A DNA stretch of 64,000 bases. It comes from Plantago ovata. Lineage: Eukaryota; Streptophyta; Magnoliopsida; Lamiales; Plantaginaceae. A program made the position numbers and the translations under genes. The notes beneath the pieces were generated by a model, which made no database searches, was not told where the DNA came from, and saw only the letters and a program-made list of their open reading frames with translations. Of the stretch, positions 24,718 through 36,587 are shown one piece after another; the stretch's first letter is position 1, and every line of letters begins with the position of its first letter. Location of the stretch: positions 46,594,362-46,658,361 of the forward strand of contig CM051457.1 of the NCBI GenBank assembly GCA_028274465.1. Reading direction: 5' to 3'.

Positions 24718-25179
24718 AAACTGTCCGGGCTGTCTGGGCACGGCTGCTGCAATGGCTAAATGTTTTGCATGCTCCCAGATGTTTTGATGAAGAGTTAATA
24801 TAATATGGATTCTGCAGGCTGCTAAAGGAAAATCTAATAAGGCGCAACTTTTGAAGATGTTGTTTGTTGAAAAGATCTATGCTACATGGAAGGCACGGAA
24901 TGCAAAGTTATTCAACTGTCAACCTTTCAATCTGCATATTGTGAGGAAATCAAACAGGTGGCTAAAATTAGATGTGTTGGTGACGAGAAACTGCTGGTGT
25001 TTTGCTGTCAGTTAGGCTACACGTTTTTGTAGAAGTATGTAGTCGAATTGTGCTCCTCTTTGAACTGTCTGGATCGACAAATTGTAATGAATTGTTTTGG
25101 AATAAGAGTAACAATTTTGGTTCTAAATTAAAATACCGATTTATACACCCCCGAGTACTCATCTATATTGTCCCATACA

Positions 25180-25187
25180 TATATATA
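25180..25187 (+). promoter_or_regulatory. TATA box candidate of the F-box/DUF295 gene
   Basis: A tatatata run about 45 bases before the ATG at 25232. Position and sequence fit a TATA box with a very short leader. Confidence 0.4.
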
Positions 25188-25231
25188 GCAGAGCTCAAAG
25201 AAAACGATTACTCAAAATTTTGATTCTATCC

Positions 25232-26626
25232 ATGGAGGCTACTAGCCAACCTTTAGAAACGTAAGTCCCTCTTTTTCCATCTACATTATCTTTTATGTTA
25301 CAATCAAATTATACATGTCTAAAATTCAAGTTTGTTCATTAGTCTCATGTCGTACAAATTTAAGCTTCAGTTCAAAATCTAATAAGTATTTATATGTTTT
25401 TTCTTCTTTGTTGTTTCTACAGCGGTACACCTGAGCTTCCGTTAGACATGGTAGCATGTATAGCAGAACTAACCGAGGAAAAATCAATTTACAAGAAAGT
25501 CATGGCAATCGGTAGCATTACCCGAAAAATCAATTTACAAGAAAGTGCTTCCCATGGTCATCCTGCCAGAGGAACCTGAAGCACTTGTGATGGTGCCAGA
25601 GGAACCCCAAGCAATTGTCATGGTGCCAGAGGAACTCGAAGCAATGGTCATGCTGCCAAAGGAACCCAGAGCAAAAACTCGTCGATTTTATAGTTTAGCA
25701 ACTTCAGAAACCTACACGATTGAGCTGCCGGAGGCCAGTACGTGGAAGAAAGATCGTACCAACTAGTTACGGATGGTTGGTGACAGTTGGTTACGATTCG
25801 CAAATTAATATTTTGCACTCGTTTAGCAGGGAACAAATTCGATTGCCTCCTCTCTTAGCCTTCAAACAACTGTACTTCAACGAGGACTACAAACCAGAGG
25901 AAACTGTTCGTTTCTTCGTGAGCAAAGTAACTCTGTCCAAACCTCCTCGAACTAAACCTAGTCGTCGTCACCCTGATGATGATCAGGAGGATTTTGTGGC
26001 CGTCGCTATATATGGAGAATATAGCTTATTAGCCTTTGCAAGAGCTGGAGATGCAGAGTGGACAAATATAGCGGCCAATCCCAAAGTCTACGAAGATGTC
26101 GTATACTATAACAGTAAGTTTTATACCCTTGATTGCTATGGTATCTTATTTCTTTGTGACATTGAAAATGAGAATACAACTAGCCCCTGCTGCGATGATA
26201 GGAGCGTATTCAGAAAAGTACTTGGTTGAATCTTCAGGAAATCTCCTTATGGTGGAGCGTTTTCGTGAACGGGAAACAATCAAGGGTGATCATATTAGAT
26301 ATCACACGACTAAGTTCACAATTCACAGGGTAGAGGAGGAGGATGCCGAGGGTTCCAAGTATCCCTACAGATGGACTCAGATTGAGAATTTGGATGGTAG
26401 AGCTCTGTTCTTGGGGTCCAACGTTTCGAAATCACTGCCTCCATCTGAAGGTGTGATCAAGCCCAACTGCATCTATTTCTCAGAATTTGTGTTGATGTAT
26501 TACATAGAAGAGCCTGACGGAGGTGGTGGTGACACTGGATTATTTGACATTGAGAAACAGACATTCGAAACACATTATGCTGCGAATTTCCATTGTCATC
26601 TTTCTCCTCCAATGTGGTACTTGTAG
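25232..26626 (+). pseudogene. F-box/DUF295 (KIB/SKIP23-like) gene, broken
   Basis: A short first exon (25232-25260, ending at gtaag) joins an exon that begins after ctacag at about 25423 and starts with a degenerate F-box (PELPLDMVACIAELTEEKSI). After that come a hydrophobic LPMVILPEE stretch, RRFYSLATSETYTIELPEA, SYGWLVTVGYDSQINIL, EYSLLAFARAGDAEW, YLVESSGNLLMVERF and a C-terminal YFSEFVLMYYIEE. This is the usual order of DUF295 F-box proteins, which act in SCF ubiquitin ligases. The frame changes at least three times, near 25545-25580, 25760 and 26205, so the gene as read is not functional. A run of about four 30-base units near 25550-25670 (MVPEEPQAIV type) is inserted where the family normally has one copy. 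Multi-copy families like this decay often. Confidence 0.78.
25550..25668 (+). repeat. 30 bp tandem repeat, about four copies
   Basis: Units of the form atggt(c/g)...ccagaggaa(c)cc.aagca encode (M)VxPEEPxA repeats. In frame with each other because 30 is a multiple of three. Confidence 0.85.
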
Positions 26627-27691
26627 TACTGATACAGAACCAATTTTAGTTTTGTAGTCAAGCGTAGACAAAATTAAATCTAAATTGTTTGGGCTAAATA
26701 ACACGGAATCGTACAATTAACAGAAATCCTAATACAATTAGCTAGAAAACAACAACGAAAGGATGAGAATTGAGCTGGATTGGTCGGATGAGTTGTAGCT
26801 GAAGAACCCTAATCGTACAGAGAGGGTACAAAATTGATTCTGTGTGCCGACTTCTCCCTGTTCCATCAAATTCAAACTTCCATTCATTTGTTCTTTTGCT
26901 AAAACGCCATGATTCCTTTCCTTAGTTCATCATCTCAGCTAATTCGATTCCATCAGTCCGCACAAACTGTTCGATTCCATCAGTCCGCACAAACTGTTCT
27001 CTTCTCTCTTTACTTGTTCTCAGCAATTCCTCTTTCTTTTTCTTCTTTGTTCATCAAACTCCTTCTGTAATTTGATTAATTTTCCTTTCAATTTTTTTTT
27101 TATAATGAAAGACTATGATTATCTAGACTTTATCAAAGGGTTGTCTACAATGCCCCCAAATATGTCCCCATATCTTTCAAACCCCCCCCCCCCCCAACAT
27201 GGGATTCCGTGTTGCATTGTGTAGGAAAATATTATATTATGATGGAAATTGTGATTGAAAAGTCTATAACACCCTCAGTACTGGGACCACATGGATGCAA
27301 AATGTCGGGGCACGTGGCGCATATTGGGAGCAGCTGGTTAATTTGCACTTCGCCCCCTCCGAATATTCATTTGAGAGCCGAAAATTCCCAAAAGTATTAG
27401 CAGGCCCCACCGGTTAATTTAGAATTCAAATCCATCTGTATTACGACAAAAGTGGATGAGCATTTACTGTGTTTAATTTCTGGATCTCACCTAAATCAGC
27501 CATATCTCTTTCGAAGTTGTTTTAGCGATTTACGGATATGGAGTGGGTAGTTTGCGACGATCTGTAATTCGTTAAACTCATATTCACTAACCTTTCTGTG
27601 TATGAGTTGTGATAGTGAATTTGCTTTCGTTTGAGCTATTGAAATTTGCATAGGTATTGTAGCTCTTGTGTAGTTGAGCTAATTGTCAATC
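26627..27691. other. Spacer and probable left end of the MULE
   Basis: Holds a perfect 27 bp tandem duplication (26943-26969 and 26970-26996, ttcgattccatcagtccgca...), a C-run of about 14 at 27182, and probably the promoter of the Ulp1-like gene. I could not find terminal inverted repeats matching the region near 36.5 kb. Confidence 0.45.
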
Positions 27692-30600
27692 ATGGATGAT
27701 GGTATGGGTGGTTGTAGTCGAACAAGGCGTGCAAGTAGCCAAATTGGCTCAGGTAATTGTTGTTGTGTACTAGTATTATTATCAGTAAGATTTGGGTGTT
27801 GATGTACAGTGAATGAGGAATCTTAGTTATCCCGTGTTTTCTTGTTGCAAGATTATGAAGCGAATGATGATTTCAATGATCGGCCTAAGGGTTTGAATGC
27901 TCCCGCAGTGAATCCATGTGAGTTTTCTCGTATATCAGTGGTTCTAAATTGGGAATTTAGCTGTCCAATATTTGTTATTGAAATGTAATTGTATCAAAGC
28001 GTTTTTCCTTTGATATGCAGATGGGTATGAACTTGAAGTTAGTGAAGAAATTGATTTAATTGAAGACTCAGGTTGTTTTCCTTTTTTTTGGTTAATTAGA
28101 AATGCAGTATATGTGAATTTTGATTGTGAAATTTTGCTCAACAAGTTAATTGAAGAGTGGATTTGAATGTAGATGATTCGTATGAAATGGTTAGAGTCCG
28201 CAAGAAGAGCATGAAGACCGTATCGACTGGAAATGTCCAGCAGAGAGGTTTGATTTGTTGTATTTAATATTTAACTAGTGTATGTGAGAATGTTTAAACC
28301 ACCCTGAGTTGTGTATTTTTTTCCATTGTCTGGCTGTGCTGTATTTTGAATAGGTGTTGGGTCTTTGGATGTAGCTCGTAATCATGGTGGCAATATGTTG
28401 AAAAAGGACTGCAATCTTAGCCGAGGTGAAGTGATTAACTTAATATAGTTTTTGAAAAACAAGCACTGTATTTTGGTAATAAATATTCGATGGGAGAAGT
28501 ATGTTCTAATTCCTCTTTTTTATTTTTTTATGACAGTAGTGATAGGTAATGTTCATCGGGCAGACAAGGGGAAGGAAGTAGTTGGCACTAAAAGGCCGAA
28601 GGAGTATTGTAACCGTAATGCTAGCAAAGGTATGGTTTATGTTAGGGATTGTTGGTTGTGTAATAATAAGGCTTTAATTGATTTGAAATGATGTTAAACT
28701 TTTTCTTTTTCACATGTAGTCCCTAGGCATGGATCTGTTGAAAGTGTGAATGATGAAATACACAGGGGGTGCAGCTAGCTGCTGAAGGTTGTACGTACCT
28801 ACTTTGCTGTGTTGAAAGTAAGTTAGTTTGGAATATTTGGGTTTAATGTAGGCAATTGTTTTGCAGGTGGAGATGAACATGAAGATGTCAATGAATTGAC
28901 ACCAGGTACTGTCACCATTTGTTAATCATAACATTTAATTTACTGAATAATGAATATCATGTTTAAGTATGTTTTAAATATTGAAATGAAGGACTGGTGA
29001 TATTTTGTAGGTGGACTTGTGTATCGTGGTAGCATCCAGAACGTTGTGAAAGATCTGCGTGCCTTACCTCTGACTGATGAGGATATGAGTTGTGTTGACC
29101 GTACGCCTTTTCGGTACTTTGTACACGCTGCTGTTGAGATGAAGAAAGATCGTGTTTTTAAGCAGCTGAAGAAGTCCAATTTTATAATTACTCGAATACT
29201 TAAGAGATATGAGCGTGTTGGTACAGAATGTGGATTCACGTTTGAAAATACTGTGTTGGTTCCTACACGCCTTGACTTCAAGCTTGTATTTGCGATACTC
29301 AATGGAACGAAGCCAGTTGATTTGCGTGGTGGTAGTGTGAAGGCAACTGGTTTCTTGAAGCGTTGTTTCCCATAGAAGTTGCAGCGTAAGGTGGGTACCC
29401 AATATAAGCTATCTCCGCTGCTTTTGAAAAACAGACTTATCGAGAAGGTCAGGCATGGTGATGGGGTAGGTGGGGAGGACGTGGCTCGCCTTATTCACCT
29501 CTACTTGTTGGCCTCGTTATTCGCGGTGAACCTTGGTTCAAGCCTCAGTTGGAAGCTGACTGAGCTTGTTGATGATTTTGATATGATTTGTCAGTATGAC
29601 TGGAGTTCATTTATGCTTGACGGATTGATGACTGACATAAGTCGTTCATCAACCTTACTAATTGGCTCGTGCACAACATTCCTGTTGGTATGTTTCCTCA
29701 TTTAAATCTTCTCATGCTGAAATTGTTGCCCAGTTATTTGTTTACAATTAACTAGTAAATATTTGAAATTTTTTGGCAGTATTGGTTGTGTGAGCTTAGC
29801 AATCTGATGGTTCCTGTTAGGGGGTGCACTGCTTTTCCACGGTTCTTGAAATGGGATCTGCAGGCGATGGGTGCTGAAATGGAGAAGTTGGACTTCAACC
29901 ACCTTGATGAGTACACTGTGAGATCAACTGGCCAATAAAGTTTATATATTGTCCATTGTTTCAATCTTGTGTTCATATGTATGTATGTACCTGTGTCTGT
30001 GTGTGTGTGTAGTGACATCATAGATTATGGGGGATTATGTGTGTATCAGAATGTGTTTATATGTATGTATGTACCTGTGTCTGTGTGTGTAGGTGGCACT
30101 ATATAGGTTAGTATATGTTCTTCGTAAGAATGTTTGTGTGTGATGGGTTTGACAACTGAGTATGTGTTTCCTTTATGTATGTTTCTATGTTTATGGCGGT
30201 AATATGATGTTGCCATGTTTACCATGCATCTAGAATATGTAAGATAAACAGAGTAATTAAGTTTATTACCAAGAGAAGAAGTATTTGTCAGAACAATGAA
30301 TACAGGTGTGCCTAATTATGTGGATGAATGTTGATCCATGGATGTGTCTATGTATATATGTGAAGCTGCATATATTAGAATTAGTATGTGTGTAAGTGTT
30401 TCTGTGTATATATGACTGAGTTACGCGTGTGAGCACATGTTTCTGTGAGTCCATGTTTCCATGTGTTGGCCCAGGTTCATTTTTTCACTCACAAGATGTA
30501 TGTTAGTTAATGGGAGATGTGTGTAACCATGCATCTGTTGAGTTCATCGTGGATGTTTTGTGATGGATATGTGCTGCGGTGAGTATGTGTTTAGGTGTAC

Positions 30601-33294
30601 ATGTGTTTGTGGTAAGGTGTAGGTGTATGTGTTTCTGGTTTCATGTTTGTAGAGGTTTAAAAATTTTTATATGTCCCTGTGTAGCAGTTGATGTTAGGGT
30701 ACTCGTTTTCTTTGTTAATTTGTTTTGGGTGAAAGTTATAAAGATGGTCTGGGTGATGCTAATATTGAGGATTGCTTTGGATGTTTTTGCAGGAGTTCAG
30801 GAGGTGTTTGGTACCCACAAAAGAAGAAGTTCATTTGTTAGGCGATCTGTTGTCGATGCCAGAATCGAATGTTGTTAAAGATCTGGAGGACGATAGTGAT
30901 GGTGGTGAACTGAATGAGTCAGCAAGGATTCGTGGGAAGGAAAGGTTTAGTGATAGTGTTGGATTTGAAGATGATGGATTGAATGGTAGGCATGAGGTTG
31001 GGATGCTTGATTTGTCAGACGGTTCTGAGAAGTTCCGAAGGCGAAGCACCGATCCTGTGTTAAGCGAGGTGCCTGAACCTTCTTTTGACCTGGGATTTGA
31101 TACTGAGAATGTCCATGGGAAATTACCTCTTAGATCAGATGGACAGTCTCCTACTACGAAGAATGAAATGTTTGTTTCTGGGCCATCCGTGACTCTAAGT
31201 AGCCCTGTGTGTGGTGAGGTTCGAGTAAGATTTAACAACAGTACATCTGAAAATGGGGTTAGGAGTCTTTTTACTCCAGTTGATGGTTCCCAAATGGATT
31301 TTCTTGCGCATAGGGTTGAGGAGCTTCAGCAAGAGCTTAAGGAAGCAAGGGGCCAAATTGAAGTACTTGAGAATGAAGCAAAGGAAACAAACTATCATAG
31401 GTCAGTAATTGAGGGTGCGGTGATTGCAGAGTTCACGGTGCAGATTAAGGATGAAGTTCTTAGTCTCCGTGCTCAGTTGGATGAGCTTAAAGATGTGAAA
31501 CGTAAATTCTGGATGCAGAAAATGGAGGATGGTAAGAAGTTAGAGCGCATTGCCGATGAGAAGTGGAAGGCGAGCTATGAGCTGGAGAGTTTGCGTAAAT
31601 CACATGAGGTTGTGTTACTTGAGAAGAAAACACTTGAGGAAATGAATCTGGAGAATAGCAACAGAAAATCCCAACTTAAAGTGATGAACGATCGCTTGAC
31701 TTTTGAACTTGAGCAGGCTCACGAAGAGATTGCTAGGCTATCAAAGATGTTGCAGACGAGAGATACGGGATTAGTTGGAGAGAACATCCCGAATATGAGT
31801 GAAAGTGATCACGGGAGGTTTAGTGGTTCAATGCCAGTGTATCCATCTGTTTGTCAGCCTGACAGTAAGTCGTGTGGATCAGTTAGTACCTTGAAGACCC
31901 CGAAGATGGAGCCTGGTTGTACTGGGATGAGGTGTGGAGAGGATTTGCCCGTTGTGAATTTGTTTGTTTCACCTCAAACTGTAAGTGGGAAGCCACCGAT
32001 CTGGGACAAATCTGGTGGCTCTAGTTCTGCCAATGTGGCTTTATTTGGAGATGAAGTAGGTGCAACTGCTGATTCTGTTTGTACACCTTCAGGGAATGTA
32101 AATGAGTTATCTGGAGGGCAACAGAACCCTGTCCATGTTCCTAGCGGTACGGATTAGGGGCCTCCAAGTAGGATAACCCGTATACATGAACGTACTCTAT
32201 TTGATGAAAGGAAGAAAAAACACATTGGATCACCGATTACAGTTTCTTTCGTAGAGCCCCTTAGGAAAAAAGTTGATGAAGCAGTGCCACGAGAAATGGT
32301 GGTTGATCGTACCAAGCCAGCATTCAAGTTAACAAAGCCTCATATTAACAGTTGGTTGGTTAGAAGATTTGCCGAAAAGTTACCAAGGTATGAAGTTATG
32401 GCTGTATAATAGTTTTTTATCTGTTTGAATGCCTTCAAATTTGCTTGAGTGTCATTTAACTGAAATGTGTTTGTAATTTGTAGCGAAATTGTGCTGCAAC
32501 TAGAGAACCAACAGGTGTCAAACTACATAACTCTTGCAAACATCGAGACTTTACTAAACCATGGGCAGTTAGAAGATTATAAGTACATTTTGTATACGTA
32601 TTTGTTTATTGAGAAAAGTTGGCATTATATTTGATTATGTAACTCAAGATTGGCCATGATTGTTACCTCATAAAGTTGCTTTACATTGCAGGTGATAGAC
32701 ACCTGGGGTTTGTTGATGAACCAAAAAGTGAATGCGGAGAGATATGCAATTGAGAATCGTGTAATGTTGTCACGGCAGACCTTTCTTTTCCACAACTTCT
32801 GCTGGGTAACTTAGATACGTTGTTTGTTTTCGATTATGTAGCTGTATGCATTGGATTTATAAAATGATTGATGAGATAATCACGCAAATTTGTTGTATTC
32901 CAGATTAATGTTGCGAGGATGGACTTGCCAGGGTCTTATCAGAGCCTTGTTATGACTTATATCGACAACAAGATCAATGAAGCTATGAAGTATAACACAT
33001 GGTTGTTCCCAATAAATACTACGGGTAATTTGAACCCACGTACTCATGAAGGGAACCACTGGACTCTTCTAAAGTTTAGTGTGGAGCAGTCAGCTTGGAT
33101 TTTTTACAATCCACTTGCGCCGGCATCTGCTGAGCATGATGAACATTTCCATGCGGCGAAATTGCTAGTGAGTTTTAGTTTTCACGTATGAACTAATTTT
33201 CAATAATGCAGTTAAAGTCTATTATATGTGAGTATATTTTTCTAAAATATTAATTCGAATATAACTATTTTAGGTTATTGACCATGTAGTTAAT
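27692..33294 (+). pseudogene. Ulp1-like (C48) protease gene of the MULE, truncated
   Basis: Exons supported by splice sites and frame: 27692-27752, 27852-27917, 28021-28071, 28173-28247, 28354-28425, 28537-28629, one from 28720 with unclear end, 28867-28905, 29011-29687, 29780-29917, 30793-32387, one from 32484, 32692-32805, 32904-33170, and a start at 33274. The exon at 29011 resembles DUF1985, the domain often preceding plant TE-borne Ulp1 (LASLFAVNLGSS, LVDDFDMI). The long exon 30793-32387 holds acidic and coiled-coil sequence. The last exons hold the start of the C48 fold with its histidine (GNHWTLLKF) but Asn in FYNPL where Asp is expected. The catalytic Cys region is absent. In-frame TAG stops lie at 29373-29375 and 32155-32157. 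It would have cut SUMO or a similar modifier; as read it cannot. Confidence 0.75.
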
Positions 33295-36039
33295 GTTTAG
33301 AGACCGAGCAGCACAAATCTTGTTATTGAATGACTCGGCAGAGCTGCTAGTCAATTCTCCATATCGCAAGAGGTCTGGTGCATATGCAACTGCCCACCTC
33401 TCTCTTGGTAGCCCATCCAAGAAACGCTCAGCAATCTCTTTTCCTAGGTTAATGAATGGAATCATTTCGGCTTCGAACAATCTTTCTGTGGGTGCATAGG
33501 CAAGGTTTTTCAAGAGCATGGCCATTGTGTTGCGATGTTTGTCTGTGTACAACTTCGGCCCATACCTTTCCCTGAGGTTCTTCATGAGGTGCCACAAACA
33601 GTAAAAGTGGTAGGGTTTCTGGGAGATGATATCGAAAGCTGCTAGGATTCCACCTGCACGGTCGGACACGTAGATAATTTGTTGGTGGTGTTGTACATGC
33701 TTGATCACCAACTGCAGAAACCACACCCAATTCTCAGTGTTTTCAGAGCTCACAATTGCCATGGCGACGGGTAAGATACCTGTATGAAGACGGTAATTTA
33801 GTGTTAAGGGCAGATTGAAGCATTGTAAGTATGATTTTTGCAGAGTATTTCCCATTGCTAGTAGACTATGTTTGTGAGAAGATTAGTTAACAATGTCTTT
33901 GTAGCTACCCCCCTAGAAGTAAAAATAAATAAATTTAAAACCCTAGGACTAAAAAAATAGATGCGCGGACAGACGGTGGCACAAATATAGTTACAACTAT
34001 TGTTGCCATACAGCATGTAAAGATGCAAACACAGAGAAGGATGAAATCAGAATCAGATGGAGTAACATCCGATGACAAACATATATCGATACAAACCAGT
34101 AATCACTTAAACACATATGCATATGAAACAGACACAGTATCCTGTAATGCAACACATACACATTAGCTAAGTAATGTTGTGAAGGTCAACATGTGTGTGT
34201 GCAGAATTCAGAGAAACTTGTAATAACGGAAACATATACTCACGGTTCCCCTCGTACATGGCCGCATAGAAACACATACACACCAAAACAGACAACTTGA
34301 CACATATGCAGTTTTGTGCATCGTTTTGGTACTCTGAGCATCAATCGAAGCACAGTATTATAATAGTGTAGTGTGCATATGTGTGAAGAAGGAACTTAGA
34401 AATAGAAATGAGCCAGTAAGTAGGAGTGGCACATATTTGCATAGGAAAAATTAACATATGTAGTTTTGAGTTGGGCGTTACCATTGTCTCCATCTTTGGC
34501 ACTTGCACATAGAAGGATGCCTTTGTATCTATTCTTCATGTGAGTCCCATCTATGAAAAGCATCGGTCTGCAGTACTTGAATCCATGAAGGCTTGGTTTG
34601 AAAGCAAAAAAAAACCTTTTGAACATATTATTGTTCCTTTCTGTCTCAAGAACTGTGACACTTCCTGGGTTGCGCTTGTGTATGGAATATGAATACCACC
34701 TGAGGTGGTCGAACGATTGCTTGTAAGTGCCGAATATGTTAGCCTTAGCTACCTCAACACCACGCTAGACTTTCATGTAGTCCAAGCAAAATCCATGAGA
34801 GTTGAGAAGCTGTTTCTTGATCTTCATAGGTTTAGTTGTAGGCTCCGCTCGAATCTGTTCCTGGATAATGTGACCTATAAGCCTACTCCCAAATCGCTTT
34901 GTGTCATTTCGCATAACACTAAATCTGCAACGGTGGACGAGATGTGCATCTTTAATGAAGAGAGCCTTCATAATTGGGTGAACTGTGCCTTGTACAAACC
35001 ATTTGCAGTCATCTGCGTCCTTGAATTTGCATTCTGCTGTGATGTATCTAGCCTCATTTCTTTTAAGATGATAATGGAAGCCCCTCTTAGAAGCATATTT
35101 GGCGAGTTCTCCTCGGAATTCTTCAGCTCCTCCACTAAATTCCTGGCCGATGCCTGTGATGCAATTAACCCATCCATCAGACATTAGGGTGATGTGACGT
35201 TGTTTCTTTGAGATGTCGTACGTTGGTGTCTGTGTTGTTGCACCGGGAAACCAGTTGCCCGTTAGTTCCCGCTCTTTACACCTCTGCTTGCTTTTTTTTT
35301 TTGGACATGTACCTCCTATCTTGCCTTTCTTCTCTTCCAGAAGACTTTGAGTGTCATCATCAAAATCACTTAATTCTTCTTCATCAGTACTATGATAAGT
35401 GCTTTCTGCATTTGATCTTTCAAACTGTGAGCGTGTTTCATAGTTCCCATCCAATATATAATCCTCAAAGTCATCTGACTGTGGGATTTCAAAAACTGGG
35501 TGCTGATATGTAGGTGGGTTGGGTTGATTTGTGGAACTGGATGAAGCATGTGTTGGTGTTTTTTGTTTTCTTTTGGTTGCTATGGACTTGCTCTGTGTTT
35601 GAGGGGGGGGGTAGTGGTTCTGTGGCGGTGTTATTTGTAGTACTATGGTGGAGTGGTATTGGTGAAGTTGCAGTAGCACGGAGGTGAGGTAAGGCGCTTC
35701 TTGGCCTAGGGGTTGGTGTTGACACAGCAGTTACAGGCAAGGTTGGTTTTGGTGATTCGACATCTAATTGAATTTGTACGACACAAGGAGTACAATTGAA
35801 GCTAGTACGAGCATAGTAGCAAAATCAGTCTCAGAAGACATCTTAAAGTTTAAATGAGTACCGACTGAATAGATGAAATTATCCGATGGAAGCAGACTGT
35901 ACTTACTGCTGATGTAGTTGCGAAAGCTGTCATAGCCGGCGACCTCCTTGGATTGCACTCCGAATTTGTACCCACGTAGGTCGAGCAGGAGAACGATGGG
36001 GGGCGTTGCCGGAAGCTGCTGTGCTGTTGTAGCAGCCAT
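33265..36039 (-). pseudogene. MURA transposase of the MULE, truncated and mutated
   Basis: Two exons: 36039-34482 and 33779-33265, joined across a 702-base intron (aatg|gtaacg ... catacag|gtatc, phase 1). N-terminal PB1-like part (VLLLDLRGYKFG), acidic serine-rich linker, MuDR domain (KYASKRGFHYHLKRNEARYI, C.W.V), then the MULE transposase core. The DDE triad is visible: D in FIDGTHMKNR, D in YVSDRAGGI, E in SSSAESFNN. The frame breaks near 35775, again at a run of nine G (35603-35611), and at an in-frame TAG at 34765-34767 where the family has Trp. The C-terminal SWIM zinc finger is missing. The poly-G shift could be an assembly slip, but the other two are not in homopolymers. Confidence 0.82.
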
Positions 36040-36587
36040 GGTGCACTTTAATTCGGTCGGGTTTGACTGATTAGGATTTGTTTCGTGGATTTTAAATTAG
36101 GGTTCTTAGATGAGGGAAATTGGGGAATGTTTGAATTAGAATTTCTTAGTACACAGACACAGTAAAGCTGGATTGGTAGTGAGATGTTTGTAAGTTTTGC
36201 ATTTGTAACCCAACAAGTTTCTAGGTGTAGTTTATGAAGGAATCTGAGGACTACATGTTGGAACACTGAAAGGCAAGGACTAATTAGAAAAATACAACGT
36301 GGGGACCAGTAGGGGACAATAAATATTTCACCCCAGAACAAAAGTGGTGAGGGAAGTGTAACATTTTCTGTAAATAGAAAGAGCAAAATTATGGATGTAT
36401 AATTTGAAAGGAAAAGGGACAAGTAAGTGATTTTTGTAATAACCTCCTTTATCAAATTGTAAAAACTAAAAACAGTACAAGTGGGGGAGGTGGGTTATCT
36501 CAAAACATACCGTTCTCCATCTCCCTATGGACGCGTTTGCTTCTGTATTTTCCCCAGAGAATCAAAATGTGGAGGATATGATGAATA

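Larger units (their letters stand above)
18865..25085 (+). mobile_element. LINE (L1-like) remnant, split by a copia element
   Basis: Reverse-transcriptase and C-terminal zf-RVT parts of a plant LINE lie at 18865-19883 and continue at 24723-25000 after the inserted retrotransposon. The left part has KETPDFNWHSKC-like sequence, FADNLLLFSRGD (the FADD catalytic box with N for the second D), LVANPSKSKVYFGG and LPESVNHLFFCC. The right part has VRAVWARLLQWL and ATWKARNAKLF. Several frameshifts and a stop after position 19334 mark it as dead. If the copia element and one target copy are removed, the coding frame runs through the site (CCQ joined to TVRAVWAR), which dates the LINE before the copia insertion. 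The 5' part is missing and no LINE target duplication was found. Confidence 0.8.
27150..36520. mobile_element. Mutator-like element carrying an Ulp1-like gene (Kaonashi/CUMULE type)
   Basis: A MURA transposase gene on the minus strand and an Ulp1-like protease gene on the plus strand point at each other and meet at about 33.28 kb. MULEs carrying Ulp1-like genes are known from plants (Kaonashi elements of Arabidopsis, CUMULE of melon). Both genes are damaged and both lose their 3' ends at the meeting point. The outer limits are estimates: no terminal inverted repeats or 9 bp target duplication were found by eye, and several members of this class lack long terminal repeats. Confidence 0.72.

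Noticed and set aside
34705..35513. Plus-strand frames opposite the MURA gene
   Set aside because: They are the antisense of clear transposase coding sequence and show no domain of their own.
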